DNA from: Betaproteobacteria bacterium
GTDB lineage: Bacteria > Pseudomonadota > Gammaproteobacteria > Burkholderiales > SG8-39
Length of the DNA: 64,000 nucleotides
Reading direction: 5' to 3'
Assembly: GCA_016713125.1 (NCBI GenBank)
Contig: JADJPT010000013.1
Coordinates: forward strand, 19,853 to 83,852
A program made the position numbers and the translations under genes. Of the stretch, positions 27,678 through 36,545 are shown one piece after another. The stretch's first letter is position 1. Every line of letters begins with the position of its first letter. The notes under the pieces were generated by a model that was given only the letters and a program-made list of their open reading frames with translations, had not been told where the DNA came from and searched no databases.

Positions 27678-28642
27678 ATGCTCGTCAACTGCGTCGCCTA
27701 CCAGGACGGCCGCAAGATCGCCGAGGTCCCGAAAGAGGACATCAGCGATGGGTCAACCGCCCTGACTGCTTCGTCTGGGTCGCGCTGCGCGACGCCAGCG
27801 ACGCCGAGCTGGCCGAGATGCAGCAGGAGTTCGGCCTGCACCCGCTGGCCGTCGAGGATGCCCGCCACGGCCACCAGCGGCCGAAAATCGAGGAGTACGG
27901 CGATTCGCTGTTCGCCGTGCTGCACACCATCGAAACCTGGGCCGAGGACATCACCATCGGCGAGGTCGACGTGTTCGTCGGCAGGAACTACGTGCTCTCG
28001 GTGCGCACCCGCACGCAGCGCGGCTTCAACGACGTGCGCGAGCGCTGCGAGCGCGAACCCGAGCTGCTGCGCCATGGCTCGGGTTATGTGCTGTACGCGC
28101 TGATGGACGCCATCGTCGACCGCTACCTGCCGGTGCTCGACGCGCTGGAGGACGAGCTCGAGGGGATCGAGGAGCGCATTTTCGCCGGCGGCTCGGCGCG
28201 CGCCAACATCGAGGCCCTGTACGACCTCAAGCACAAGCTGATGGCGATCAAGCATGCGGCCGGCCCGCTGCTCGACTCGGTGGGCAAGCTGTATGGCGGG
28301 CGCGTGCCCGGGGTCTGCCATGGCATGCAGGAATATTTCCGCGACGTCTACGACCACCTGATACGCATCAACCAGTCGATCGAGTCCTTGCGCGAGATGG
28401 TGACCACGGCGATCTCGGTCAACCTCTCGCTGATCACCCTGTCCGAGGGCGAGACCACCAAACGCCTGGCCGCCTACGCCGCGCTGGTGGCGATCCCGAC
28501 CATGATTGCCGGCATCTACGGCATGAATTTCGAACATATGCCGGAACTCAAGATGGCGCTCGGTTATCCTGCCACGCTCGCGGTGATGGTGGTGATCGAC
28601 GGCTACCTGTTCTACCGCTTCAGGAAATCGGGATGGCTGTGA
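27678..28642 (+). CDS. corA: Magnesium/cobalt transporter CorA (one indel)
   Basis: CorA is a pentameric inner-membrane Mg2+ channel. The C-terminal two helices carry the diagnostic YGMNFEHMPEL (GMN) filter motif and end RKSGWL; the long cytoplasmic domain includes GLHPLAVEDARHGHQRPKIE and VGRNYVLSVRT. The first 24 codons (MLVNCVAYQDGRKIAEVPKE onward) and the rest are in different frames because one C is missing near 27748; restoring it gives DISDWVNRPDCFVWVALRDA. Corrected length is about 321 residues, typical of the family. It is divergent from the exporter operon and overlaps the next gene by ten bases. Confidence 0.93.
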
Positions 28643-29847
28643 CTGCGGATACCAAGACGAACAACGCGAACGACGCCCTGGCCTACGCCGGGCTCAAGGT
28701 GGTGGACGCCAGCCAGGGCGTGGCCGGACCCTATTGCGCGATGCTGCTCGCCCAGCACGGCGCCGAGGTGATCAAGGTCGAGCCGCCGACCGGCGACTGG
28801 GCGCGCTCGCTGGGCACGCGCTATGCCGAGCAGAGCGCGCTGGCCCTGGCGGCCAACCGCGGCAAGCAGAGCATCGTGCTCGACATGAAGAAGCCCGCCG
28901 CGGCCGAAGCCATGGCGCGCCTGTGCAAGGACGCCGACGTGTTCCTCGAGAGCTTCCGCCCCGGCGTCGCCGGCAAGCTCGGCCTGGGCTACGAGGCGCT
29001 GGCCAAGGACAACCCCGGCCTGATCTACCTCTCGGTCAGCGGCTTCGGCCAGAGCGGCCCCTACGCCGAGCGCCCGGCCACCGACTCCGTCCTGCAGGCC
29101 TACACCGGCATGATGGCGCTGAACCGCGACAGCGCCGGCGCGCCCAACCGCGTCGGCTTCCTGGTGGTCGACATGCTGACCGCGCTGTACGCCTTCCAGG
29201 GCGTGGCGGCGGCGCTGGCCGCGCGCGCGAAGAACGGCGCCGGCAAGCGCCTGGACATCAGCCTGGCGCAGAGCGCCGGTGCCTTCATCAGCCAGAAGAT
29301 CATCGAGGCCGCGCTGGAGGGCGAGAACCCGCGCGTGATCAACGCCCCGGCCGGCGCCTACCGGACCGCCGATGGCTGGATCATCGCCGGCCTGTCCAAG
29401 GAGACCCACTGGCAGAGCCTGTGCAAGGTGATGGGCCGCGAGGACCTGCTGGCCGAGCCCAGGTACGCCAGTTTCGAGAAGCGCGCCGACTGCCTGCGCG
29501 AACTGCAGGTCATCGTCGCCGCCGAGATGGTCAAGCAGCCCAGCGACTGGTGGCTGGAGCGCCTGAGCGCCGAAGACGTGCTGTGCAACCGCGTCAACAC
29601 CATCGGCGACTGGCTGCAGGACGAGCATGCCGCGGTCAATGCCTGGGCGCCGCGCACCGAAGCGCCGGGCGCCGGGTTGATCCCCGCCCTGGCCGTGCCC
29701 GGGGTCGTGCCGCCGGCGCCGGGCGACCCGCGCGCGCACTGGCCCGGCCTGGGCGAGCACACGCGCGCCCTGCTCGCCGCGCACGGCTACACGCAGGCGC
29801 AGATCGACGCCATGCTGGCCGCCGGCGCCGCCGCGCAGCGGCCATAA
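28633..29847 (+). CDS. CoA-transferase family III (CaiB/BaiF)
   Basis: The 404-residue protein is a family III CoA-transferase, which moves CoA between carboxylic acids through an aspartyl-CoA thioester. It shows the N-terminal GLKVVDASQGVAGPYCAMLL, the IKVEPPTGDWAR segment, VLDMKK, the GFGQSGPYAERPATD motif and the probable catalytic Asp in GFLVVDMLTAL. The first helix start is overlapped by corA, and the ORF ends in a stem-loop repeat. It faces the aminotransferase gene. Substrates cannot be predicted. Confidence 0.9.
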   Translation: MAVTADTKTNNANDALAYAGLKVVDASQGVAGPYCAMLLAQHGAEVIKVEPPTGDWARSLGTRYAEQSALALAANRGKQSIVLDMKKPAAAEAMARLCKDADVFLESFRPGVAGKLGLGYEALAKDNPGLIYLSVSGFGQSGPYAERPATDSVLQAYTGMMALNRDSAGAPNRVGFLVVDMLTALYAFQGVAAALAARAKNGAGKRLDISLAQSAGAFISQKIIEAALEGENPRVINAPAGAYRTADGWIIAGLSKETHWQSLCKVMGREDLLAEPRYASFEKRADCLRELQVIVAAEMVKQPSDWWLERLSAEDVLCNRVNTIGDWLQDEHAAVNAWAPRTEAPGAGLIPALAVPGVVPPAPGDPRAHWPGLGEHTRALLAAHGYTQAQIDAMLAAGAAAQRP

Positions 29848-29935
29848 AAGTCGAACTTTGAATTCGTGAAACCCGCTCCTGGAGCGGGTTTCACGTCAAT
29901 CGTCTTGCGTAAAACGGCAATTCTGCCGCCCAGCC
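29847..29935 (+). repeat. Intergenic stem-loop repeat, copy B
   Basis: This second copy of the element at 21397 begins AAAAGTCGAACTTTG, continues GTGAAACCCGCTCCTGGAGCGGGTTTCAC (an 11-bp-plus perfect inverted repeat, arms GTGAAACCCGCTCC and GGAGCGGGTTTCAC) and ends CGGCAATTCTGCCGCCCAG. Like copy A, it fills the gap between two convergent genes. The palindromic core is even longer here, suggesting it is under selection as a structure. Confidence 0.7.
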
Positions 29936-29942
29936 GGCGGCC

Positions 29943-31265
29943 TCACGCCACCGTGCGCAGCACCTCCGACACCGTGCCGAAGATCTGTTCCAGGTGCTTC
30001 TGCTCGCAGATCAGCGGCGGGCAGATCGCCACGTTGTCGCCCACCGGGCGCACGAACACGCCCTTCTCCCAGCATTTCTCGAACACCTCGAAGCCGCGCG
30101 CGCCGACCGCACCGGCGCGCGGCGCCAGCTCGATGGCGCCGATCAGCCCGAGGTTGCGCGCATCGATCACGTGCGGCCGGCCCTGGAAGGCATGCAGGCC
30201 GTCCTCGAAGACCTGCGCCAACTGGTTGGGCCGATCGAACAGCCGCTCCTCGGCGTAAGTGTCCAGCGCGCCGAGCGCCGCGGCGCAGGCCAGCGGATGG
30301 CCCGAGTACGTGTAGCCGTGGAAGAACTGCACGCCGCCGCCGGGCGAGTCCATGAAGGTGTCGTAGATGTGCCTGGCGACGATCACCCCGCCCAGCGGCA
30401 CCGCGCCGGAGGTCACCCCCTTGGCGAAGGTGATCAGATCCGGGGTGACGCCGAAGTACTGCGAGGCGAAGGGCGTGCCCAGGCGCCCGAAGCCGCAGAT
30501 CACCTCGTCGAAGATCAGCAGGATGCCGTGCCTGGTGCAGATCTCGCGCAAGCGCTGCAGGTAGCCCTGCGGCGGCACCAGCACGCCGCCGGCCCCGGCC
30601 ACCGGCTCGACGATCACCGCGGCGATGTTGGAGGCGTCGTGCAGCGGGATGATGCGCTGCTCGAGCTCGTCGGCCAGCTCCGCCCCGCCTTCGGCCGCGC
30701 AGCCGCGCGTGAACGCGCGCCTGTTCAGGTCGTGCGTATGGCGCAGGTGGTCCACGTTGCCCATCAGCAGGTTGCCGAAGGCCTTGCGGTTGGACGGAAC
30801 CCCGGACACCGACAGGCCGGCGATGTTCACGCCGTGGTAGCCCTTCTCGCGGCCGATGAAGCGCGTGCGCGTGCCTTCGCCGCGCAGCCGGTGGTAGGCG
30901 CCGGCGATCTTCAGCGCGGTGTCGACGGCCTCCGAGCCCGAGTTGGTGAAGAACACATGCTCCAGCCCCTCGGGCGCCAGTTCGGTCACGCGACGCGCGA
31001 CCTCGAAGGGCAGCGGATGCCCGGTGGAGAACGAGGCCGCGTAGTCGAGCTCGCCGGCCTGGTGGCGGATCGCCTCGACGATCTTCGGTCGCGTATGGCC
31101 GGCGTTCACGCACCACAGCGTGGCCAGGCCGTCGAGCACCTGGCGGCCGTCGGCCAGCCGGTAATGCATGTCCCTGGCGCCGACGATCATCTTCGGCGCC
31201 GCCTTGAAACGCCGGTTGTCGGTGAAAGGCATCCAGTAATGTTCGAGGCTCCCGGGCTCGGACAT
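29943..31265 (-). CDS. Omega-amino acid:pyruvate aminotransferase, class III
   Basis: A 440-residue class III PLP aminotransferase resembling beta-alanine:pyruvate transaminases. Features are YWMPFTDNRRFKAAPKMI at the N-terminus, FFTNSGSEAVDTALKIA, YHGVNIAGLSVSG, the cofactor aspartate in LLIFDEVICGFGRLG and the Schiff-base lysine in ITFAKGVTSGAVPLGG, then HGYTYSGHPLACAAALG. It should move amino groups from omega-amino acids or amines to pyruvate. It starts two bases after the stop of the CMD-family gene, so the two are co-transcribed. Confidence 0.92.
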   Translation of the reverse strand: MSEPGSLEHYWMPFTDNRRFKAAPKMIVGARDMHYRLADGRQVLDGLATLWCVNAGHTRPKIVEAIRHQAGELDYAASFSTGHPLPFEVARRVTELAPEGLEHVFFTNSGSEAVDTALKIAGAYHRLRGEGTRTRFIGREKGYHGVNIAGLSVSGVPSNRKAFGNLLMGNVDHLRHTHDLNRRAFTRGCAAEGGAELADELEQRIIPLHDASNIAAVIVEPVAGAGGVLVPPQGYLQRLREICTRHGILLIFDEVICGFGRLGTPFASQYFGVTPDLITFAKGVTSGAVPLGGVIVARHIYDTFMDSPGGGVQFFHGYTYSGHPLACAAALGALDTYAEERLFDRPNQLAQVFEDGLHAFQGRPHVIDARNLGLIGAIELAPRAGAVGARGFEVFEKCWEKGVFVRPVGDNVAICPPLICEQKHLEQIFGTVSEVLRTVA

Positions 31266-31267
31266 GA

Positions 31268-31654
31268 TCAGATCCCCCGCTCGGCAAAGACTTCCCTGGC
31301 GATCCTGAAGCTCTCCATCGCCGCCGGCGCGCCGCAGTACACGGCCGCATGGATGAAGATCTCGCGGATCTCTTCCTTGGTCACGCCGTTGTTCAGCGCC
31401 CCGCCGATGTGGATCTTCAGCTCGTGGCCGCGGTTGAGCGCGGTCAGCATGGCCAGGTTCAGCATCGAGCGCTGCTTGTGCGTGAGCCCCTCGCGCGCCC
31501 AGGACGCCGCCCAGGCATGCGCGGTGAGGTACTCCTGCAGCGGGCGCGAAAAATCGTCCGCGCCCTCCAGGGCCTGGTTCACGTAATCCTCGCCCAGCAC
31601 CTGCTTGCGCACGGCCAGGCCGCGCTCGAACATCGGCTTCAGGTCTGCGTCCAT
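31268..31654 (-). CDS. Carboxymuconolactone decarboxylase family protein
   Basis: This 128-residue protein is the small all-helical CMD/AhpD-like fold related to PcaC. It starts MDADLKPMFERGLAVRKQVLG and has the family core NLAMLTALNRGHELKIHIGGALNNGVTKEEIREI and IHAAVYCGAPAAMESF. True gamma-carboxymuconolactone decarboxylases act in protocatechuate breakdown, but no other pca gene is visible here, so the reaction is open. An AGGAG site precedes the ATG at 31654. It heads a two-gene operon with the aminotransferase. Confidence 0.88.
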   Translation of the reverse strand: MDADLKPMFERGLAVRKQVLGEDYVNQALEGADDFSRPLQEYLTAHAWAASWAREGLTHKQRSMLNLAMLTALNRGHELKIHIGGALNNGVTKEEIREIFIHAAVYCGAPAAMESFRIAREVFAERGI

Positions 31655-31698
31655 GAAACTCTCCTGTGTTGCAGTGTGTATGCGTGCCGGCAGTAGGA

Positions 31699-32478
31699 TC
31701 AGTCCACTGCTTCGCGGTACGCATGCCAGCTGGCATGGCCGATCAGCGGCAGGACCAGCACCAGGCCCAGATAGAAACTCGCGAAACCCGCGGCGGTCAG
31801 CGCGACGATGATCGCGCCCCACAGCAGCATGGGACGGAAATTGGCGCGCAGCACGTTGAAGCTGACGATCATCGCGCTGACGGTGTCCATGTTGCGCCGG
31901 TCCAGCAGCATGGGCAGCGAGACCGCCGAGGTGGCGAACACCATCAGCGCGATGCCCGAGCCGGCCGCCAGATAGGCGAGGATGAACACCCAGGGGTCGG
32001 GCGACTTCGCCAGTTGCTGCGCGATCGCCGCCCAGGTCGGCACGCCGTGCGGAAAGAACAGCGCCACCACCACCACCGAAACGCGGATCCAGATCGCCAG
32101 CGAGAGCATCAGGATCAGCGCATAGAAGCCGATGGCCGGGAAGTTCGCCCGCCAGGCCGAGAGCGTGGGCGCGAGCCCGATCTGCTCGCCGGCCGCGCGG
32201 CGGCGGCTCAGGTCGTAGATGCCCACCGCGAAGAAGGGCCCGACCAGGAAGAAACCGGTCACGAACGCCAGGCCCGCCGCGCCGGTGGCGTAGCGCGTGA
32301 GCACGAAACCCATGACCGCCAGCACCGCGCCGTAGAACAGGCTGGCCCCCGGCGCGGCGCGCAGGTCGCCCCAACCCGCGCGCAGCCAGCGCCAGGGCGC
32401 GTCCATGCCGAAGCGGCGCACCTGCGGCCAGACGAACTCCTGCTCTGCGCGCTGCGTGATCTCGTCGTTCTCAGACAC
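31699..32478 (-). CDS. DUF2189 integral membrane protein
   Basis: The 259-residue protein has a soluble N-terminus with WPQVRRFGMDAPWRWLRAGW and about six membrane segments (for example FYGAVLAVMGFVLTRYA, FVTGFFLVGPFFAVGIYDL and IGFYALILMLSLAIWI). This is the DUF2189 family found mostly in proteobacteria, with no known function. It begins inside the last codons of the acyl-CoA synthetase gene, overlapping it by eight bases. Confidence 0.85.
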   Translation of the reverse strand: MSENDEITQRAEQEFVWPQVRRFGMDAPWRWLRAGWGDLRAAPGASLFYGAVLAVMGFVLTRYATGAAGLAFVTGFFLVGPFFAVGIYDLSRRRAAGEQIGLAPTLSAWRANFPAIGFYALILMLSLAIWIRVSVVVVALFFPHGVPTWAAIAQQLAKSPDPWVFILAYLAAGSGIALMVFATSAVSLPMLLDRRNMDTVSAMIVSFNVLRANFRPMLLWGAIIVALTAAGFASFYLGLVLVLPLIGHASWHAYREAVD

Positions 32479-33986
32479 TGCGCGCCCGCCCCTCCCAGTA
32501 CGCCGCGCGCACCTTGCGCTTGGCGATCTTGCCGCTGGGGTCGCGCGGCAGGCGCATGCTCACCACTTCGCGCGGGATCTTGTAGCCGGCGATCTTCTCG
32601 CGCAGCCAGGCCTGCACGCGATCGGCCTCCACGCTGGCGCCCGGCTCCGGCTCGATCGCCGCCATCAGCCGCTCGCCGAACTCGGGATCGGGGATGCCGA
32701 ACACGGCGCAATCGAGCACGCCGGGGCAGCCGATCAGCGCCTGTTCGATCTCCGCCGGATAGATGTTCACGCCGCCCGAGATCACCATGTCGGAGGCGCG
32801 ATCGCAGATGTAAAGGTAACCGTCGGCGTCGAGGTAGCCCATGTCGCCCAGCGTCACCAGGCCGTCGCGCTCGATCGCGGCGCGCCGCCTCGTTGCCCTG
32901 GTAGGTGAAGTCGGCATAGGCCGGCTGGCGCATGTAGATCAGGCCGATCTCGCCCGTCGCGCAGGCACTGCCGTCCTCGGCGAGGATCCTGACCACGCCC
33001 TCGCCGGCGGGCCGGCCCGCGCTGCCCGGCCTGGCCAGCGCCTCGGCGCTGGAGATCACGGTGATCAGCCCGCACTCGCTGGAGGCGTAGGCTTCGAACA
33101 CCACCGGCCCCAGCCATTCGATCATCGCGCGCTTGACCTCCGGCGGGCAGGGCGAGCCGGTGGAGGCGATGAAGCGCAGGCTGGAGGTGTCGTATCGCTC
33201 ACGCACCCCGGCCGGCAGTTTGAGCAGCCGCACATACATGGTCGGCACCATGTAGGCCACGTCGATGGCGTGCTCGCCGATCAGGCGCAGGGTCTGCTCG
33301 GCGTCGAAGCGCGGCTGTATCACCAGGCGCTCGCCGCGGCGGATCGCGTTCTGCACCATCACCGAGGGCGCGCTGTGGTAGAGCGGCGCCGGCATCAGCA
33401 CGCGCGAGCCCTCGGTCACGCCGAAGCACTGCGCCACCAGCGCGTCCATCCTGCGCTGCGCTGCGGCGGCATCGGCGAGCGGCACGGGCAGGCGGCGCAC
33501 GCCCTTGGGCCGGCCGGTGGTGCCCGAGGTGTAGACCATGTGGCCGCGCGGCGCGACCCGCGGCCCGGCATAGGGCGATTGCCGCGCCAGCCAGGATTCG
33601 TAGTCGAGCGCGCCCGGCGGCAGGCCAAAGTCCGCTTCGGCACCCGCCGCGGCAGCCGCGACCAGCACGCGCACCCCGGCCGGAATGGCGTCGCGCACCG
33701 CCTCGAGCAGGTCGGCCGCCACCACCAGCAGTTTCGCACCGCTGTCCTCGAGCAGGAAGCGCGCCTCCTCCCGGGTGAAATGCCAGTTGATCGGACAGTA
33801 GTACACGCCGGCCGTGCGGCAGGCGAGGATCACGTCGCAGTAGATGGGGTCGTTGCGCAGCAGCAGGGCCACCACGTCGCCCTCGGCCAGGCCGAGCGCG
33901 AGATAGCCCCCGGCCAGGCGGGCGGCGCGTGCCTCGACTTCCGCTCCGGGACGCAACAACGCTTCGCAATACAGATCGGCAGCCAT
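32471..33986 (-). CDS. Acyl-CoA synthetase, AMP-binding (one indel)
   Basis: This adenylate-forming enzyme (about 505 residues corrected) activates a carboxylic acid to an acyl-CoA. The P-loop is MVYTSGTTGRPKGVRR, with YASSECGLITVI (A5), GDMGYLDADGYLYICDR (A7/A8) and the catalytic-lysine region RDPSGKIAKRKVR. A small indel near 32876-32890, in a CGCGCC-rich stretch, breaks the frame between FTYQGNEAAR and AAIERDGLVTLGDMGY; correcting it restores the chain. It is the first gene of an operon with the DUF2189 gene. Chain length and substrate are unknown. Confidence 0.88.
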
Positions 33987-34149
33987 GCCGCACTCTGCAA
34001 AGCCCGAGCGGCTACAGGCCGGCGCAGATGAAACTGTCGACGCGCCCGCCGGCCCCCTGCCCGATCACCCTAAAGTCCGCGCCGCGCCGGCCGTAAACAC
34101 TTGCACAGCCACCGCACCACGCAACGCAACGCGCCAGGGAATATCCGTC

Positions 34150-34368
34150 ATGAGACCGTCGCCGCTGACCTCGATCTTCGCCATCGCGCCCAGCGCCTTC
34201 GCCGATGGCGTGGAGGGCGGAGCCGCCGCGTCGGGACCCGGCACGCTGGGCGAACTGCGCGTCGAAGTCGGCCTGTGGAGCCAGCAGTACATCCCGTCCT
34301 TCTCGCCGACCGAGATCGAGGCGGTGGCCGACTGGCTGAACCGGAATTTCTACAACCTGGACGACTGA
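34150..34368 (+). CDS. Small protein of unknown function
   Basis: A 72-residue ORF starting MRPSPLTSIFAIAPSAFADG and ending in ADWLNRNFYNLDD. I do not recognise it. The C-terminal helix (SPTEIEAVADWLNRN) recalls the last helix of small c-type cytochromes, but there is no CxxCH. A CAGGGAA site lies upstream and a textbook terminator ends the unit downstream, both supporting a real transcript. Alternatives are a remnant of a larger gene or a small RNA. Confidence 0.45.
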   Translation: MRPSPLTSIFAIAPSAFADGVEGGAAASGPGTLGELRVEVGLWSQQYIPSFSPTEIEAVADWLNRNFYNLDD

Positions 34369-34435
34369 ACCAGGAGAACCAGAACTGACCCCCGGTGACC
34401 TCTCTCCCAGGTCTCTTCCCCCGGGGTAATGTGGG

Positions 34436-34466
34436 GCGCCGGGCGAAAGCCCGGCGCTTTTTTTTT
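34436..34466 (+). terminator. Rho-independent terminator
   Basis: GCGCCGGGC (34436-34444) pairs perfectly with GCCCGGCGC (34449-34457) over a GAAA tetraloop and is followed by nine T residues. This is the strongest intrinsic terminator in the window. It ends the transcript of the small ORF at 34150; the convergent CHAD gene stops four bases beyond. Confidence 0.93.
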
Positions 34467-34469
34467 GCT

Positions 34470-35444
34470 TCAGCGCTTCCAGGGCACGCCGGCCAGCTGC
34501 CAGGCCATGAAGGTGGCGGCGGCCTGCGGCAGTTCGTCCCGGGCGCACTCGGCTGCGCGCGCCGCCAGCACCCGCACCAGCGCCCTGTCCTCACCCAGCG
34601 GCCCGGCCAGCTCGACCAGCATGCGCGCGTCGTTGAGCTTGCCCAGCACGTCCTGCAGACCGCGCAGCGGCCGCAGCCAGGGCTTGATCCCGCCTCCCGC
34701 CAGCAGCGGCGCGCACAGTTCGACCGCGTAACGCAGGCGCTTGCCCTCGATGCGCAGCGCATGGCGCTCGTCGGCGTCCAGCCGCGCCAGTCGCTTGCCC
34801 TGCCTGAGCACCAGCAGGCGCTGGCGCTCGAGCGCGCGCAGCATCGCGACCTGCGCATTGCGCGAGCGCGGCCAGGTCCCGCCCTCGGCGCCGCCGCCGG
34901 CCAGCGCCGCGGCCAGGGCCTCCACCTGCGCCAGGCTGCGGGCGAACTCCGCGCCGCCCAAGAAGCGCCGCAGCGCGGTGTTGGCGCGCGCTCGCGCCAG
35001 CTGCGCGCGTCGCGCCACGCGCTGCATCTGCACGCGGCCCAACGCCTGCTCGAGTTCCTCGCGCCGCAACGGCAGCAGCGTCGACTGCACCACGTCCCAG
35101 TCGCGTGCGGCACCCAGCGCGCGCGCCAGCTGGCGCAGGGCGCGACGCACGGCGCGCAGGTCCCCGGCCGGCGCCACCCGCGCGAGCTGGCGCTCGAATA
35201 TGCGCAGCGGGGCGCGCATGCGCCGCACCGCGACGCGCGCCTCGTGCACGAACTCGGGATCGCGCCGCACGCGCGCGTCCAGCGCGCCGGCCGCATTGGC
35301 GCGCAGCACTTCGACGCCGGCCGCGAGCAGGGCCGCGACCTGCGCGGCGAGCGAGGGCTGCGGCTGGTCCGGCACGCGCAGCGCGGTCGGCGCGGGCGGC
35401 ACCCGTCCGGCCACGGACTTGCCCGGCGGCTTGCGAAGAGCCAT
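34470..35444 (-). CDS. CHAD domain protein
   Basis: The 324-residue protein consists mainly of a CHAD domain: conserved histidines and basic residues on helices, seen as VHEARVAVRRMRAPLRIFERQL, ARDWDVVQSTLLPL, and ALRIEGKRLRYAVELCAPLL with LQDVLGKLNDARMLVELA. CHAD domains bind inorganic polyphosphate and are often near polyphosphate enzymes. Here the CYTH domain that often precedes it is absent. The ATG at 35444 begins a basic, Pro/Ala-rich 35-residue leader. It follows the DUF2889 gene on the same strand. Confidence 0.85.
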   Translation of the reverse strand: MALRKPPGKSVAGRVPPAPTALRVPDQPQPSLAAQVAALLAAGVEVLRANAAGALDARVRRDPEFVHEARVAVRRMRAPLRIFERQLARVAPAGDLRAVRRALRQLARALGAARDWDVVQSTLLPLRREELEQALGRVQMQRVARRAQLARARANTALRRFLGGAEFARSLAQVEALAAALAGGGAEGGTWPRSRNAQVAMLRALERQRLLVLRQGKRLARLDADERHALRIEGKRLRYAVELCAPLLAGGGIKPWLRPLRGLQDVLGKLNDARMLVELAGPLGEDRALVRVLAARAAECARDELPQAAATFMAWQLAGVPWKR

Positions 35445-35467
35445 GGATCGTCGCCGGACCCGCCGGC

Positions 35468-36067
35468 TCAGGCCGCGTCGCGCGAGGACTTGCGGAAATG
35501 CAGCGGGTACAGGCGCTCGACCACCGGCCCGTCGGTGGCCCAGGCGCGGCAGCCATCGAGGAAGTACGGACGCTTGGCGGCGGCTTCCGGGTCGGTCTCG
35601 ACCTGCACCTGGCGCGGTGCGCCGGCCTTGCGCCGCTTCGGCCAGCTGCCCAGCGTCTGGTAGGCGACCGTGGCCATGGGGAACAGCAGTTCCTTGATGT
35701 GCGTGCAGCCCTTGGTGCCGCCCACCGCCTCGTTGACCGCACGGCGCCAGCCGCCGCCGATCTTCGCGCCCACCAGGCCCTGGAAGGACGGCGCCACCGT
35801 GTAGCAGGGCGCGTACGGCGCCTCCAGCGTCGCCACCTCGATGGCCCGCACCACCATCTCGTCGTCCAGCGTGAGCCGCACCTGCATGTCGTGCACGTGC
35901 AGGCCCGGTGCGCGCAGGCCGCGATAGGGCTCCTCGACCTCGTAGGTCTTGGTGTCGACGATGCTGGCCTCGATGTCCCACAGGCCGTCGTCGCGCTGGA
36001 AGCCCTCGCAATGTATTCGGCGGGTGTGCATGTGGCGGCGCGGTGCAGGCGGGGACAGGGTGCTCAT
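35468..36067 (-). CDS. DUF2889 family protein
   Basis: A 199-residue soluble protein of the DUF2889 family, common in betaproteobacteria and without known activity. Typical parts are MHTRRIHCEGFQRDDGLWD, EVEEPYRGLRAPGLHVHDM, and GCTHIKELLFPMATVAYQTL. The Cys-Thr-His segment could be a metal or active site but that is speculative. It is divergent from the XRE regulator (164 bases between starts). Confidence 0.8.
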   Translation of the reverse strand: MSTLSPPAPRRHMHTRRIHCEGFQRDDGLWDIEASIVDTKTYEVEEPYRGLRAPGLHVHDMQVRLTLDDEMVVRAIEVATLEAPYAPCYTVAPSFQGLVGAKIGGGWRRAVNEAVGGTKGCTHIKELLFPMATVAYQTLGSWPKRRKAGAPRQVQVETDPEAAAKRPYFLDGCRAWATDGPVVERLYPLHFRKSSRDAA

Positions 36068-36198
36068 GGCGAACCTCGAAACGGTGCGGCGGAAGGGGAT
36101 CGTATGCGGTGCGTCGGCGGGAAACGGTCGCGACAGGCGGAAAGTTTAACATTCCCCTATGGAAACCGGCTTCCCAAGCGCCATTCCGCGGAGTAGAG

Positions 36199-36214
36199 TT
36201 GCCGAATAAGGCAA
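36199..36214. promoter_or_regulatory. Inverted repeat upstream of the XRE gene
   Basis: TTGCCGAATAAGGCAA has 5-bp arms (TTGCC/GGCAA) and lies 17 bases before the XRE ATG, a place where autorepressors often bind. A near-identical 16-mer occurs in repeat copy A (21454-21469, one base different), so it may instead be a fragment of that repeat family. Confidence 0.35.
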
Positions 36215-36231
36215 ATAATCCGGAGACGCGC

Positions 36232-36492
36232 ATGGCCAGGGCGAAAGCAGGGAAAAAGATCGCAACCAGCATCCGCTTGCGTGCGCAACTGCGCGAGCGC
36301 ATCCGCGACCGCATCGCCGACCTCGAACTCAAGCAATCCGACGCCGCCGATTTCATGGGCATGTCGGTGAGCCAGCTCTCGCGCCTGGTCAACGACCACG
36401 ACGTGCTGAGCCTGGACCGGCTGGTCGAGGCGGCCGAGGGCATCGGCCTGAAGATCGAGATGAAGGCGGTGCGCCCCTACGCCCGGGATTGA
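36232..36492 (+). CDS. XRE-family HTH regulator (HigA-2-like)
   Basis: An 86-residue DNA-binding protein with one helix-turn-helix: LKQSDAADFMGMSVSQLSRL is the recognition unit, followed by DVLSLDRLVEAAEGIGLK. It resembles the antitoxin-type XRE_2 group, but no toxin gene is adjacent, so an orphan regulator is as likely. The ATG at 36232 follows CCGGAGACGCG, giving a GGAG site. The inverted repeat just upstream may be its operator. Confidence 0.82.
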   Translation: MARAKAGKKIATSIRLRAQLRERIRDRIADLELKQSDAADFMGMSVSQLSRLVNDHDVLSLDRLVEAAEGIGLKIEMKAVRPYARD

Positions 36493-36545
36493 GGCGCGGC
36501 CAGCGCGCCCGAGCCGGTCCGCAACACCACAGCAGGAGAAGACTC

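Noticed and set aside
31268..31654. Part of a protocatechuate (pca) operon
   Set aside because: No other pca gene is present; the linked gene is an aminotransferase.
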